A stretch of DNA of 64,000 bases from Norana najaformis (Eukaryota; Annelida; Clitellata; Crassiclitellata; Hormogastridae). The stretch lies in contig OZ029926.1 of assembly GCA_964023275.1 (NCBI GenBank), forward strand, positions 26,435,568 to 26,499,567, given 5' to 3'. Under the pieces are notes generated by a model, which saw nothing but the letters and a program-made list of their open reading frames with translations, had not been told where the DNA came from and did not search any database. Shown here piece by piece: positions 30,801-41,900 of this stretch. The stretch's first letter is position 1. Every line of letters starts with the position of its first letter. The position numbers and the translations under genes are program-made.

Positions 30801-33299
30801 GCCAAAATACCAGAAACAAGAAAACACTGCAAAGTGGAGGGTGGGCATCAGCATTCCAGAGAAACAGTTCATCATCGGCTCCAAATCAACCGAGTACTCT
30901 GCTAAAAAGTGTAGACCGTTTAGTCAACCTCTTTTCTTCGGCTGAATTTCTACACTAATGCAGACAGTTTTGCTTCAAAGTGCACACGCACAGTAGCACA
31001 GACAAATGTGCCATCTGCAGAAATTGTTGCAGCGTAGTCTACGCTCTACACATTGCTGATGAGCCAGACTTCAACATTAGGAGTTCAGCCAAAGTTAACA
31101 CATTTTGACTGATTCTCTACACTATTTTATGAGCGTATCACCTCGCATTATAGGCATCCCCTCAAAAAAACACACACCACATCGATTCTACTCAGCTCAA
31201 CTTCTCCACATTTAACAAAAGTGAAGCATAAAAAGATACTTTAATAAAAGTAGTTAAGAAACAGAAGAAGACATCGAAGAAACAGAAGAAGACATTGGAG
31301 AAACAGAAGAAGACATCGGAGAAACAGAAGAAGACATTGGAGAAACAGAAGAAGACGTCACAGAAACAGAACAAGACGTCACAGAAACAGAACAAGACAT
31401 CACAGAAACAGAACAAGACATCACAGAAACAGAACAAGACATCACAGAAACAGAACAAGACATCACAGAAACAGAAGACATTGCAGAAACAGAACAAGAC
31501 ATCACAGAAACAGAACAAGACATCACAGAAACAGAACAAGACATCACAGAAACAGATCAAGACATCACAGAAACAGAACAAGACATCACAGAAACAGAAC
31601 AGAAGTACAGTCAAAAATAACCAGAACAATTACAGTAATTTTAAGACAAACATCACAAACCTGAATCTGAACGAAAACGAAAATTCCTAAGTGCTTCCTG
31701 AAAAGAAAGTTTAACAACATTTATCTCAGTGGAAGTGAATTCCTTAATGATTCAAAGTTCAATGCAGACAAGAAAATTTAAACTTAAATTTGACAGTTGA
31801 TTAATGAGTGGATTTTCTTATCAAATGGGAGGGCTGCTGACAATGGCCATGGCTGGGTGTTGGGGTGGGGTTGGACAGACTGAGGGGTTCGAGAGATAAC
31901 CTAGGAAGATAGAAGACAAGAGAAGTTACAAAACAGCATCAGTTTCTTGCTGTCTAACTAACTTAGAAGAGCAGAGCAGCCCTCAAGCCAACTGGACAGG
32001 AAGCTGTGAGAGTTTAGCAGCTTCATTTTTCTTAGCCTCGGTATATGAGGGCGGGCGGCCAGTCCTCTCCCTCGCCACCTGATCTTCCCAGTGACGGTGT
32101 AGGGTCAGGTACTCGATTTATAGTGGAGTTCTCTGAGGGGCGCAGGCAGAGCAGAAATCTTGAAACAGATTTCTTCCCTGGTGGAGATTTGAACTCTGAC
32201 CTCTCAGTTGACCGTCCACTTACAGCAGATACTTGACTTAGATCTTCTCAGAACTCAGTAAATCTTTGCAGATTTTAAATCTCCCATTTTAAGAGATTTC
32301 CTGTCACATGATCATACTCCAAACCAATGACTATTAGTACAATGCCGTTCATCAGCATAGTTTACTAATTGTTCATAACACATATGTGTTACGTGTTCAT
32401 TGGTTTCCTGGTGACGTCTTACGCACACATGTTTTACATTACAGCACACTCAAAGAATCTGTGGTTAAGTAATTTCACATACGCTTAGCAGAGATCTCAG
32501 GTCAAGCAAAACCTTCTTAACTTCTTCACTCAGAAGCCATTCATATTCTTTGCACTGTAAACAGAATTACAAAATCACCTCAGCTAAGAACTGCAACATT
32601 GAAACTGGTTAATTCAGACGTTTCCAAAACATAAACTTTTACAGCTATCAAACCCATTCAAACTCTGTTTCAGAGATTTCTTCCAATTTCAAGAGACACA
32701 CCTTCTGGTTTCAGAATAGGGTAATGTTACAGTTTCCCTAACCAAAATAACTCCAAAGAACTGTAACAAGACTTCAGCTGGTAATTTACTGCTTTGGATC
32801 GAGTCAGTTCAGCCAAGTGTCAACAATATGGCTACTTCAATTGCAAGAGAAAATAAAATGCTGCAGAACCAGTGGCAACTACCCAGTATAAAAGTAAGTC
32901 AGATAACAGACCAGTTCCTGTGATATACAGAAAGTGTATTCCAATCTGGAACACGAAGAAAATGGCATTTTCATGCATTCTGTTGCTGTGTGTGAACACA
33001 GCTTCAAAGATCGGAACAACGATTAGACACATACACACACAAACGTGGAGAATAGATATGGAAACTTGTCAAACAGAAGAGACAATTTGGCACAAGACAC
33101 ACATTGTTCCCACATATCTGAAGGAATTTTCCTTAAAAAAACTGCTATCAAAACGTTAAAGCTTTATGTCACAAACTTACGCTGTTTACTAATTGTAAGA
33201 AACATAAAAAGTATTTTGATGAAGCTCTTGTGTGTTATGCTCTACCTGACTTACTAACTCTTTAATTGGATAACTGTCATTGAGCCTGCAATGCTCCAT
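24801..33299 (-). CDS. ROGDI: ROGDI homolog (rabconnectin/RAVE complex subunit)
   Basis: ROGDI is the animal counterpart of yeast Rav2, a partner of DMXL and WDR7 proteins in V-ATPase assembly and synaptic-vesicle acidification. Minus-strand exons: 33255-33299 (ATG at 33299, GTAAGT donor), 32483-32554, 28149-28340, 27857-27940, 26996-27091, 26365-26463, 25953-26084, 25199-25282, 24801-25001. All joins are phase 0, giving about 334 residues; human ROGDI has 287. Matching blocks in order: [67 protein letters not shown], and [20 protein letters not shown]...CQQLKDK. The acceptor of the 28340 exon is weak. About 25 residues normally found before the VPWLND block were not located, so an exon may be missed between 25953 and 25282. 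The C-terminus is about 50 residues longer than in vertebrates. The start may be further upstream: the frame stays open to a Met at 33389. Confidence 0.88.
28000..28095. repeat. Short imperfect CAGTCAAT-type repeats
   Basis: CAATCAG/CAGTCAG words recur through this ROGDI intron segment, with a CAGTCAGT run near 28055-28075. Low-order simple sequence. Confidence 0.6.
31256..31610. repeat. Minisatellite, 21-bp unit, about 17 copies
   Basis: Units built on CATCACAGAAACAGAACAAG, with a GAAGAAG variant block at the left. The 21-bp period keeps both strands open, so it produces long Lys-Gln-rich or Cys-Phe-rich ORFs that are artefacts. It lies in the large ROGDI intron between exons 32483 and 28340. 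Confidence 0.92.
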
Positions 33300-33653
33300 T
33301 TTCTGTTGCAATCTGTGGTGGCCATATTGTAGATACCTGGCAGGACTTAACTGACACAAAGTGAGTAAGAGATCCTGATAATCTGTCACTTTACTCCCTT
33401 ATATTATCAACAATGTTGTGACCCCTGCATGAAAAATATAAGGTAGTTCCAAAAATGGGCGCAGTTTTCAAAAAGACTGGGGCTTCCTTTAGGGTGCGTT
33501 GCCAATGCTCTGTGCTGCAATTCCCAGTCGGATACATCTTCAGAAAAATATTACTTAAGCGGCGGAAATCTCATTCAAAACTTTTGCACATGCGCACTCA
33601 AAACCTTCGCGTACGATATTTACGTTTTAAAAATACGTTTTACAAAGTTAAAA
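33300..33653. promoter_or_regulatory. Upstream region of ROGDI (presumed divergent promoter area)
   Basis: Lies between the ROGDI start codon (minus) and the short plus-strand ORF at 33654. No TATA box or conserved element is visible. The promoter role is inferred from position only. Confidence 0.3.
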
Positions 33654-33749
33654 TGGCAGAATTAATCTTTGGACAAACTTTTGGTACCCAGCAAGAAGCT
33701 GAACAGTTTGTGACTTCGTATTGTGCTAGAAATTATCACCCAGTGCCAT
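33654..33749 (+). CDS. Short ORF, possible first exon or remnant of a MULE/FAR1-like transposase gene
   Basis: Encodes MAELIFGQTFGTQQEAEQF...YCARNYHPVP (31 residues) then a stop. The pattern of a short N-terminal strand, a 'sxxEAExFvxxYc' helix and HPV resembles the N-terminus of FAR1/MULE-type proteins common in invertebrate genomes. No transposase domain follows. Downstream lies a pair of short palindromes (CGGAAGCTTCCG near 33768, GGCGGAATCTTCCGCC near 33812). It may be a transposon remnant or an unrelated short ORF. Confidence 0.25.
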
Positions 33750-34397
33750 AAAGGCACAATGTAACACGGAAGCTTCCGCCGCACAAGTAGTAATTTCTGC
33801 ATGTGTTCGGTGGCGGAATCTTCCGCCGCAGCAGCACTACACTTCCCAGACTCTTCTGCCAGCTGCGTTAGTCCACTCTTCTGAGATCAAAAGAACACAT
33901 TAAAGCCCGCCTAAACCTTCAGCATTTAACAACCAGCCAACGCAATCAACTCATTTATGAAATCTACTGAGTCTTTTTCATATTTACTTAGTTTAAAGTG
34001 CTACAATTGAACCTACCATGACCTCTAGTTCAAGGGTTGTCACATCATCTTCCATGTTAACCTCCCAACTCAACTACTGCCCCACTGTTAGTTCCGACTG
34101 GGCCTTAATAAAACACAGATATGTACAGACAAAACAATTCATCCCAGAATTAAAGTCTTGTTGCTGTTTCCCACGCAGCTGGGAAAGTTATATTACGGTC
34201 TCTAATTGAAATTAGAAAACAATTAACGATAGTCACCAACAAGTCTTCGAACTGTTCTTAACATTATGATATCTATGGTTATTTATATAGCGCTTTTTAA
34301 AAGCCCACAGAACACATATTTTATAGAGTTTCGTAACGCTGCCTAATGACGTCTTTTATACTTTTCCACAGTGTTGACTACCGGTCATTGATAATTA

Positions 34398-34399
<2 letters not shown>

Positions 34400-34481
<82 letters not shown>
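34400..34481. repeat. AAT triplet microsatellite, about 27 copies
   Basis: Pure AAT/ATA repeat, ending directly against a perfect inverted repeat at 34482-34511. More AAT-rich tracts follow at 34835-34895. Confidence 0.95.
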
Positions 34482-34482
<1 letters not shown>

Positions 34483-34511
34483 GACGTCTCCTCGAGGTCG
34501 AGGAGACGTCG
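34482..34511. repeat. Perfect 14-bp inverted repeat with a 2-base loop
   Basis: CGACGTCTCCTCGA, then GG, then its exact reverse complement ending at 34511. It immediately follows the AAT array and could form a hairpin or cruciform. Confidence 0.9.
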
Positions 34512-35814
34512 ACGCTCGGGTCAGTGAAGCCCACGACGCAGGCGCCTTCGAAGCAGACAACGACGGCGATGAAGAGGAGGGAGTTGGTGGTGCTGGATGT
34601 TCGTCCGATCCACACCGGAAGTTCTTGCGCTCCATCGAAGAAAGGCCCAAAGAACGCTCTGCACTTACGCGACCGCTAACTCAGGGTTTCTTCTTCACCA
34701 CGGCGCTTACAGACAAGCTCACGAGAATCGGTGGTGCAGCTAGTCGACCTGTTTCCAGTGTGCCAGCCTGGGTGCCACAGCAGCTCTAGCTGCTCCAGCA
34801 ACAATAGATTTGTTTCATAATTGAAGATAATAAACATAATAATAATAATAAAGATAAATAATTATAATAAATAATAATAATAATAATAATAATGACAACA
34901 ACAATTTTTCTTCCGGATAATTCTTTTACTTCCTGAGGGATCATGAATACCTCGGAGCAAAATAATAATAATAATTTGTAAACCTCTATAGCGCCACTGT
35001 AATCATACTCAAGGCATTTTTCAATGGTCCCTACTAAGTTAAGCAAAATAATTATGCAAGCCAAATTCGATGTTAAGTCCGCCTAGAAAGCCAAGAACGG
35101 AATCTGACAAGACACAAAGAAACAGCCCACAGAGGAAACGAGTTTTGAAAGAAAGTTTTTACTTTAGATCTGAGGACCAAAACAGACCGTATAGAGAAGA
35201 TTTGCAGGAAGAGAGAACTAGAGTCTTGGGCCAGCCACAGAACTGGCAGTTGCCTGTTTAGCTACACTGGTTAATAACGTGTACGTCTGTGAGCGTGAAG
35301 AAACCGATCGAAACCTATTTCAAAGATTTGACTCTCGGACCTGCACGGTCCGTACACGGGGACCATTAGATTAATGACGTTGCGGCGTCCATTCAAACGG
35401 GCAGCGGTGTTGAAGGATCTCACCCGATTAGTTCATTGAACATAAGCAGGGTCATGGCCATACGGTCGCTATAGAAAAACGCGTATATTTGCATTTACAC
35501 GCTCGCTTAGATCTACCCTTTTCTATGGAGTAGTCATATTGAGACAGTCCGAAGACCTGGTCGAATGGAAACAAGTCTTGGGAGTCAACACAGACTGAAG
35601 ATAATGAGGTTGGCTTAAATGTAAGTCTTGTCTACAATTTGCCCAGTCTTGAAAATCATTCGTTTTTCTGTGGGCAGCCAATGCAGATAATTTAATTGCC
35701 AGTTAAAGTGGAAAAGGCGCTATTAAACGAAATATAGTTTTTAAGCAAATCATTTATTAAGACTAAGTTAAATTACAGTGACAACTTAATTTGTGTTAAT
35801 TGCAGAGTTGTGTG
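34512..35814. other. Intergenic stretch, no gene seen
   Basis: Holds AAT-rich simple sequence (34835-34895 and near 34960) and a fragment with CTATAGCGCCACTG (near 34986) related to the GCGC-core short repeats. No ORF with coding character on either strand. Confidence 0.5.
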
Positions 35815-36040
35815 GCCAGTGGCACAGTATGGCTGCGAGCGCGGACCATAAAAATGATGAAGAGGCAAGAATCAACGCATTTGAAATGAAGTGTGTGCCA
35901 CAGATTCGTAAAGTACTGTGGAGCGTTAAGAGAGGACAAATGAATGGGTCCTAGAGACGGCAGGAGTAGAGCAGAGTCTAATCGGATTAATCAAAAAGAA
36001 GAAGCTTTCATATTTCGGACATGTGCTACGAAAAAGAGTG

Positions 36041-36123
<83 letters not shown>

Positions 36124-36124
36124 C

Positions 36125-36191
<67 letters not shown>

Positions 36192-36425
36192 GAAACAGAG
36201 ACAGAGACAGACAGACAGACAGACAGGCGGCAGGCAGGCAGATCATCCAAGGCAGAATTTCTGGATCTCGAGCTAGGTGAAGACCCAAGATGACATGGAT
36301 CGACAACAAGTCGGGGACTTAATTATCGCTCAACCAGTTATTACAGGAGACAACGAACAGTAGCAGATGGCACAAAATTGTCCGTGGTGCAGTCAATCCT
36401 CGGCTCGAGAGAGGTTGAAGACAAG
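35815..36425 (+). mobile_element. RTE-like LINE C-terminal fragment split by an expanded microsatellite
   Basis: Left part translates, with frame changes, to DEEARINAFEMKC near 35865-35905 and KKKLSYFGHVLRKR near 35990-36035, a LINE RT C-terminal block. The AG and CAGA microsatellite (36044-36225) follows. The fragment then resumes with GRISGSRAR near 36255 and RPKMTWIDN near 36280-36306, now containing stops. The final part matches 23340-23516. The repeat must have expanded inside the inserted LINE copy. Confidence 0.7.
36044..36225. repeat. AG then CAGA compound microsatellite
   Basis: About 36 AG repeats, then about 16 CAGA repeats, then interrupted CAGA/CAGG. Arg-Glu and Asp-Arg-Gln-Thr ORFs here are artefacts. 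Confidence 0.95.
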
Positions 36426-36479
36426 CAGAGTTGTATGCATTGTATGCGCAACGACCGAAAATGAGACTTTGTCAACCGA

Positions 36480-36592
36480 ACCCTTCTTGCCTGTTGATTT
36501 TGTTTTTGACTGAGCGTCTGTGAATAAGCTGGTTCCCGTGACTTAGCTTTCGTTGGGCGCTGTAGAGATCTCGAGATTACGATTACGATTTG
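36480..36592 (+). repeat. SINE-like repeat A, sense copy
   Basis: Core GTGAATAAGCTGGTTCCCG, then CTTAGCTTTCGTTGGGCGC, CTGTAGAGATCTCGAG and an ATTACG tail. Same family as 41749, 42735, 43630 and 44020. Confidence 0.75.
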
Positions 36593-38075
36593 TCTGCGAA
36601 TTATCTAATTTGTTTTCCGATGAAAACGAGTCTAATGGAACCTCATTATGAAACTATGTAGGCCTACGTGGCCCATTTACCGTGACCTGGATCCATAAAT
36701 CGGTCGAGGCCGCGCAATTAATAACGACCTAAAAATAGCTCCGGCGCAGAGCTCTCTCTTGCTATTGGTTGGAGATGGCCTTTGACCGCAAAAACCGGGT
36801 CACATGGTACCATAGATCTTTTTGCGTCCTGCCCAGCTGATGGCCTGGATGTGGCGGAGAGAAAAGGGAGGCAGAGAGACAGAGACACAGAGACGGACAG
36901 AGAGAGGCAACCGCTCGGTGGGTCTTTGATTCGCGGCGGCGGTGATGGTGGAGTTTTAGCCGACGGGCAAAGGGTCCGCATTCTCGACGGCTGTCGTTGG
37001 TTTTGGCGACTGACATCAGTTCATGTGTGCTCGTCTAGTCAGACGGGGTAGGACGAGCGAGGGAGAAGACGGTGGACTTGACCAGAGTCAGTCGGTCACT
37101 CAGTCAGTCAGCGGGACTTCTTTTTGCTGGCGAAAGTCCAGCAACGTTTCTGATCGGCTAAGAAAGTATGCCCTGCAACGGAGAACCGGGTCTGATCTAG
37201 GCTACTGATCAGGGGCTTGGACGGACTCTCCTCCGCCGAGGCAAGTTTTATATACCGTCTGGTGATGCTGATGCAGACAGCCATCATATCTATTAGTAGT
37301 AATAACATTACATCATTAATGTGACTCACTGCTTAATAAATGGCTAATTAATCGACGATATTATAATTTTAATTAGTATTTTATTATTGTTACTAATATC
37401 ACATTAGTGTTTTGGGTTTTGGTTTATATCCAAGTTTAAAATGTGTCTTCAGGAATGAAAAATTAAGTTAAGATTGCAGAAATAGACCTTGATTAATTCT
37501 TGTCCTCAAGACAGTCGAGACTGGTTTATTACATCTTTAGGAAGCAACCTTCGTCCCGGCTGCTGGATGATCAGAGATGATTCCACAATCAGTTATCATC
37601 TGTTAACTTCGTTTTTAATTTTCACCTGAGATAGAACTGATCCTACATCATTCAAATATTACACAAAAGCTGTTAATATAAGAAAACCTGGTTTCATCTG
37701 CTCAAACTCCAGTGATTGTACCACAGATGCCTTTAATTAGTAATATTATTATTACTTTTTTACCAGAGGCAGCAGTGTTCCTGAGATTCTAAAAACTATG
37801 CTGATGCTATGATTAAGGCAGGTAAGCTTAATACCTAGAGAACAAGAAATTATGTTTTGAGCTGTTACTGGGGCTCTGGAAAATCAGATATTTTCTTCCA
37901 CAACATATTATTATTAATCATAATTGTTGTTAATTATTGTTGCTGTTTATTTTGGATCATTTATTTGCCTCTTTGATTTGTATCACACGCATGATTGCAT
38001 GTCTGTTTTTCCATTGACAGTGGATGGATGTGATCACTGCATGATTTCTTGCACTTGACTTGAGGTGAACAGTCA
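36593..38075. other. Region upstream of the F-box gene; GC-richer block
   Basis: 36700-37230 is locally GC-rich with CpG words, unlike its surroundings, and could hold a promoter or noncoding first exon of the plus-strand F-box gene. 37270-38000 is AT-rich with no coding signal. This is inferred from base composition and position; no core promoter motif was identified. Confidence 0.3.
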
Positions 38076-39377
38076 ATGATGTCACCCAAACAGTCCCTGG
38101 AAATTGGAAGCAGCAGAGTTCTTGGCAGCAGCACCAAATGCCCAAAGAGACCGTGCTTTAACAGTTTCTGGAACTTCTCAACAAAGAATAAACTCAGTGT
38201 TCCACTGTCGGGTAGAGATGAGGTGAAAAAGAGAGAGACTCGAGTTTCTTCCATTACTAGTCCAATGGGAAAAATCCTGGCAAAGTTGAGGCCCAAGAGT
38301 GAGAGCGCAGCATCATCAGTCTTTCCGTTTCAGTGTCTGCCTTATCTGTGTAAGCTTCGAATCTTCTCGTTTCTTGAGACAGTGGACAAAGGAATTGCAG
38401 CTCAGGTTTGTAGTGAGTGGAATGTGCTCATTCGCTGTCCCAGTATGTGGAGCTGCGTCGATCTCACAACTTTTACGTTGCACTCCAAAAGCTGTTCGCA
38501 ACGAATGCATCGCTGTGATCGCGACTGCTACAAAGTCTATTGTGAGCGAATGAACAAGTTTCACCGCTACCTGACATCCATCGGTCCAGCCATGAAGCAT
38601 TTTCGGTTTGCTTACGACATTGGCGACGGGCAGGACGGCTGGCTGGAGTGGATTGAGTCATTGCTGAACGCCGCCCAGTGCCGAGATCTTGAGTCGGCCT
38701 ATCTCAACTGGAAGGAAACGCCTGCAAAGCCATTCTGGCCAGACGGCGATCAGTGGTCGTCCGAGGACTATAATGAACTGATGCACAGACACCGACACCG
38801 ACAACGCCAGTTTGTCAAGTTCCTTGAATTCTTTGCCTGCAGAGCTCCAAACATCTCGAAACTAGTGATGCCGTTTGACTGGTCGGCCAAATCGGTCCAG
38901 GTCCTGATGAACCTGCGCTGCCTCGAGACGTTGGTTCTGGAGAAGTACTTTGTGTTTCAGGCTCTTGATCAGAGTCTGCTGGACATGCTTGTTCATTCTT
39001 TGCCACTCCTGAAGCAGCTCGTGATCGAGGTCTGGACGCCTAGTGGCAGCGGCCTCCTCTTCTACACCATCCGATCTTCGACGCTGCAGTATGTTGACAT
39101 TTCACAGTCGCGTGGCTTCTTTCTGCGAGAGGTGGATCTTCCGAACGCACGAGTGTTCAAAGCGGGGCGCCACCCTTGGAACGGACCTCTCGTAATGGCT
39201 GACAGCCTGCGAATCCCGTGCATTCACCAGGTCCTGTCTGAGGGTGCACCGAATCTGCAGCAGATAAACGAGCACGTCCTTCACAGCAACTGGCGAGAAC
39301 GTCAGTACGACGAACTGAATCTTATTCTTAAAGCAATGTGTTCGTGTCACCAGCACAAGAGAGGCTGGCTGTTGTAG
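38076..39377 (+). CDS. F-box protein, single-exon ORF of 433 residues
   Basis: Presumed substrate adaptor of an SCF-type ubiquitin ligase: the F-box binds Skp1. The basic N-terminus (residues 1-80) precedes an F-box at about 84-130 (FQCLPYLCKLRIFSFL, VDKGIAAQVCSEWN, PSMWSCVDL). A long C-terminal region has recurring leucine-rich stretches (CLETLVLEKYF, LPLLKQLVIEVW), suggesting divergent LRRs as substrate receptor. It ends in CSCHQHKRGWLL. Codon use and uninterrupted length argue for a real gene. Two tandem ATGs open the frame; an upstream noncoding exon is possible. The subfamily is not recognised. A candidate AATAAA lies at 39924-39929. Confidence 0.8.
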   Translation: MMSPKQSLEIGSSRVLGSSTKCPKRPCFNSFWNFSTKNKLSVPLSGRDEVKKRETRVSSITSPMGKILAKLRPKSESAASSVFPFQCLPYLCKLRIFSFLETVDKGIAAQVCSEWNVLIRCPSMWSCVDLTTFTLHSKSCSQRMHRCDRDCYKVYCERMNKFHRYLTSIGPAMKHFRFAYDIGDGQDGWLEWIESLLNAAQCRDLESAYLNWKETPAKPFWPDGDQWSSEDYNELMHRHRHRQRQFVKFLEFFACRAPNISKLVMPFDWSAKSVQVLMNLRCLETLVLEKYFVFQALDQSLLDMLVHSLPLLKQLVIEVWTPSGSGLLFYTIRSSTLQYVDISQSRGFFLREVDLPNARVFKAGRHPWNGPLVMADSLRIPCIHQVLSEGAPNLQQINEHVLHSNWRERQYDELNLILKAMCSCHQHKRGWLL

Positions 39378-41112
39378 GAAGCATTTACAAAGAAGCATTT
39401 ATTACGGCTAGGAGTTGTTTTAGGCAGCGATCAAATGACACTTTTGAGATCTGATGTTTTGGTCCCATTGTAACTCTGTGGCCATCTCTGTTGTGTGGCT
39501 TCATATTAGTTGGATAGCAAGAAATTTGTAATCTAAAATAATAATTCTACAGTTTGTTCTGAGAATTTGTAAACTGATTTGCTCTACTGGCTGCCATAGT
39601 GTCGTCGAATTTCTATGCTGCCCAAAATATCTAGCAAGAATTATGTTTTTTTGTGTACTGATTTTAAATGGGAAAATTATTTGTTATACCAGCGACACTT
39701 GCCCAAGGTTTCATTCTACCTGTGGGGTTAATGAATGTGTAAAGTTATGTTCGTTCAAGATTACATGAAAGCAGGTGACTTTGTTTTAAGATGATTTCAT
39801 ACAGATAGCATCAGAAATTAAGTAAACTGTGATGTTGGTACTCTCTCAAAAATGACCAGTTTTTATTTTTAAATGTTTCTGAAGGAGCAAAAAATTTATG
39901 AGGCAGTTGTCGCTTAACCCTGAAATAAAAGTACGGTGATGAAAGGCTTCAAACGCTCTGGAATAACTATACCACCAGCTGCTCTGCACAGAACTGCAAA
40001 ACTGAGGAGGGCCAATTCAGGACCTCAATTATTATTAGGTGGAGCCCAGATGGGCCTCAGTAATTATGGGGTGAAGCATTTGAGTAGGGTCTCGGCATTG
40101 TCTTGAAATTTTAAACTACATCATTGATCTGATAGAATTTCAGGGAGGCTGAGATCAGCAGGACTTAAGTTGCAAAATCATGGAGGAGAGCCAGTGCATC
40201 AGAGGACTTGATGTTCAAGACAATCAGCAGCTTGTCGAAGTCTGTGTTTGGTCTTTGTGAAATGATTAATTGGTCAGCTGTGCACCAATTCTGAGGTTAC
40301 TTGTTGACCTCAACTGGTGTTGACCTGAGGAGAGTTTTCAGTATATCTGATATGATGCTGTTTGTTTTTATTGGTGGTCTTTTCATTGGTTTGTTGTGTT
40401 GAGTCTGTGATTGGCCGCCGTTTGACCAGTCGGAATTAATGTTGTTTTGTGAGCTCAGTTATTTAAACATTTGCTTCCGTGTGATCTGTATATTGCTGTC
40501 TGTCTGGTGTACGTCACTGGTGCAGAAAGACGTTTGAGACCCTGATGTATCCTGGGGTCCTGGTGATGTGGTATCCCTCTGGATAGACTGCTTGAAGAGG
40601 CTGTGAATGAAGGAATGAAAATTCTTAGGAAAATCTCTGTTGGTTGCGATGTCTTTAGGTTCTTGTTTTGCCTTTCGTAGTAACAGTGCACTGTATGCTG
40701 CGTTTTGGTCTTAAATGGAAGAAAACAAACAACTGCTGTGGTTGTTGTGATGGACGGTTGTATCATAGTAGGTGATTGATAAGTACAGAATTTAACAGTT
40801 ATTTTGTTAGTCAAATACGCTGCTGAACTTATGGCTGGCGAAATTATGCTCACGTGTAACGTAAGACTCTTACACTTATCTGGCAAGATTGATAGCTGTA
40901 CAATCAGTTTTGATGGTTGCATGTGTCTGTTTCTGAGCCTTTGTATAGCGCCTTCAGCCTGCTCATAAGGCGCTGTATAAATGTCCAGATACAGTTGCCA
41001 TCAGATTTGGTTGTTTGTTGTCTTCTGTGATTGGAATGTTGCTTTCATTGCGTCGTCACATCCTTTTTGTTATTCGTCTCTATTGTTTGTGTACTTTTAA
41101 GAACGCGGTTCG
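39378..41112. other. F-box gene 3' flank and intergenic DNA
   Basis: Probably contains the F-box 3' UTR (AATAAA at 39924-39929). A short repeat with AGCGCCTTCAGCC...AAGGCGCTGTATAAATGT lies near 40945-40990, similar to the GGCGCTATATAAATGT fragment near 23306. The 155-codon minus ORF at 40455-40922 has no recognisable domain and is not called. Confidence 0.4.
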
Positions 41113-41424
41113 TTGTTAATCAGTAATTATTGTTTTATAGGCGGCGGTGTCTTCAACGCATTGGCTGCCAGTGGTATTTGGGCATTACGACCACGTTATA
41201 TCGTTATATTGGCATTTACATATGTTATAGTTACATGTGTGTTTGTGCTCATGTTAATAGCTGTGTTTGTAAGAGGTAGTAGGCCTAATCGACGATGGAC
41301 TTTTGAAGCCGCTTCCTCAGCCCTCCTTCTTATATTAATGATAATAGTTAAAGGTTTAGATCTGCATATTTTCAACGCCTGTGTAGAATACAGTTTCCGT
41401 GCAACGTATCGGGTTTATTTATGA
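41113..41424 (+). CDS. Hypothetical membrane-protein ORF or exon
   Basis: Open for about 103 codons, with an acceptor-like TTTTATAG at 41133-41140. The product has two strong hydrophobic segments: YIVILAFTYVIVTCVFVLML then, after SRPNRRWTFE, AASSALLLILMIIV. This looks like a two-helix piece of a multi-pass membrane protein. No partner exons were found and no family is recognised; chance hydrophobicity in AT-rich DNA cannot be excluded. Confidence 0.25.
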   Translation: MLISNYCFIGGGVFNALAASGIWALRPRYIVILAFTYVIVTCVFVLMLIAVFVRGSRPNRRWTFEAASSALLLILMIIVKGLDLHIFNACVEYSFRATYRVYL

Positions 41425-41680
41425 TTTTTCATCACAGATCCACACTGCGCTGAACAATTATCTAGCTCTGTTCCATCAACGTTCAAGTCCGAACAGTAGC
41501 CTATATATCGCCGTAGTTTCCCTGATATCACGTGGGGGGGGGGTCAACACCCGATGGTTGGTACCAGATGGCTCTGGTTGGTACCAACGTCCACCTCAGC
41601 CACTCTCCAAAACCTGAAACTGCAGGATGAGCATCTGCGGTTTTGTCTTGAAATGGAGCGGTTGAACGAGCGAGCAAGTA

Positions 41681-41738
41681 CGTAAGTAATGCATTTGTTA
41701 ACACGCCATATGTCCATCGGCTGAGCGAGGAATCGAAG
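41681..41738 (+). repeat. Dispersed repeat B, copy 3
   Basis: GTAAGTAATGCATTTGTT, then AACACGCCATATGTCCATCG, matching the copies near 2247 and 6519. It lies about 10 bases from a repeat-A copy. Confidence 0.65.
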
Positions 41739-41748
41739 GCGTTGACAA

Positions 41749-41900
41749 ATCGTAATCTCGAGATTTCTAAAGCGCCCAATGAAAGCTAAGTGGCGGGAAC
41801 CAGCTTATTCATAGGCGCTCAGACAAAACAAAATCGATGGACAGGATTAGGTTCCAGGTCAAGATCCAGAAGTCACGGAGTCAGACAATCGGATGGCTAC
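41749..41900 (-). repeat. SINE-like repeat A, antisense copy
   Basis: Reads CGTAATCTCGAGATTTCTA, AAGCGCCCAATGAAAGC, GGAACCAGCTTATTCA and CGGATGGCTACGG on the plus strand. It is one of the two longest copies, so it helps define a unit of about 140-150 bp. Confidence 0.75.

Noticed and set aside
31192..31690. Lys-Gln-Asn-rich and Cys-Phe-rich repeat ORFs
   Set aside because: Product of the 21-bp minisatellite in a ROGDI intron.
35926..36309. Arg-Glu, Asp-Arg-Gln-Thr and Ser-Leu ORFs
   Set aside because: AG and CAGA microsatellite translations.
40455..40922. Minus-strand ORF of 155 codons
   Set aside because: No domain, no splice structure and a composition like the surrounding intergenic DNA.
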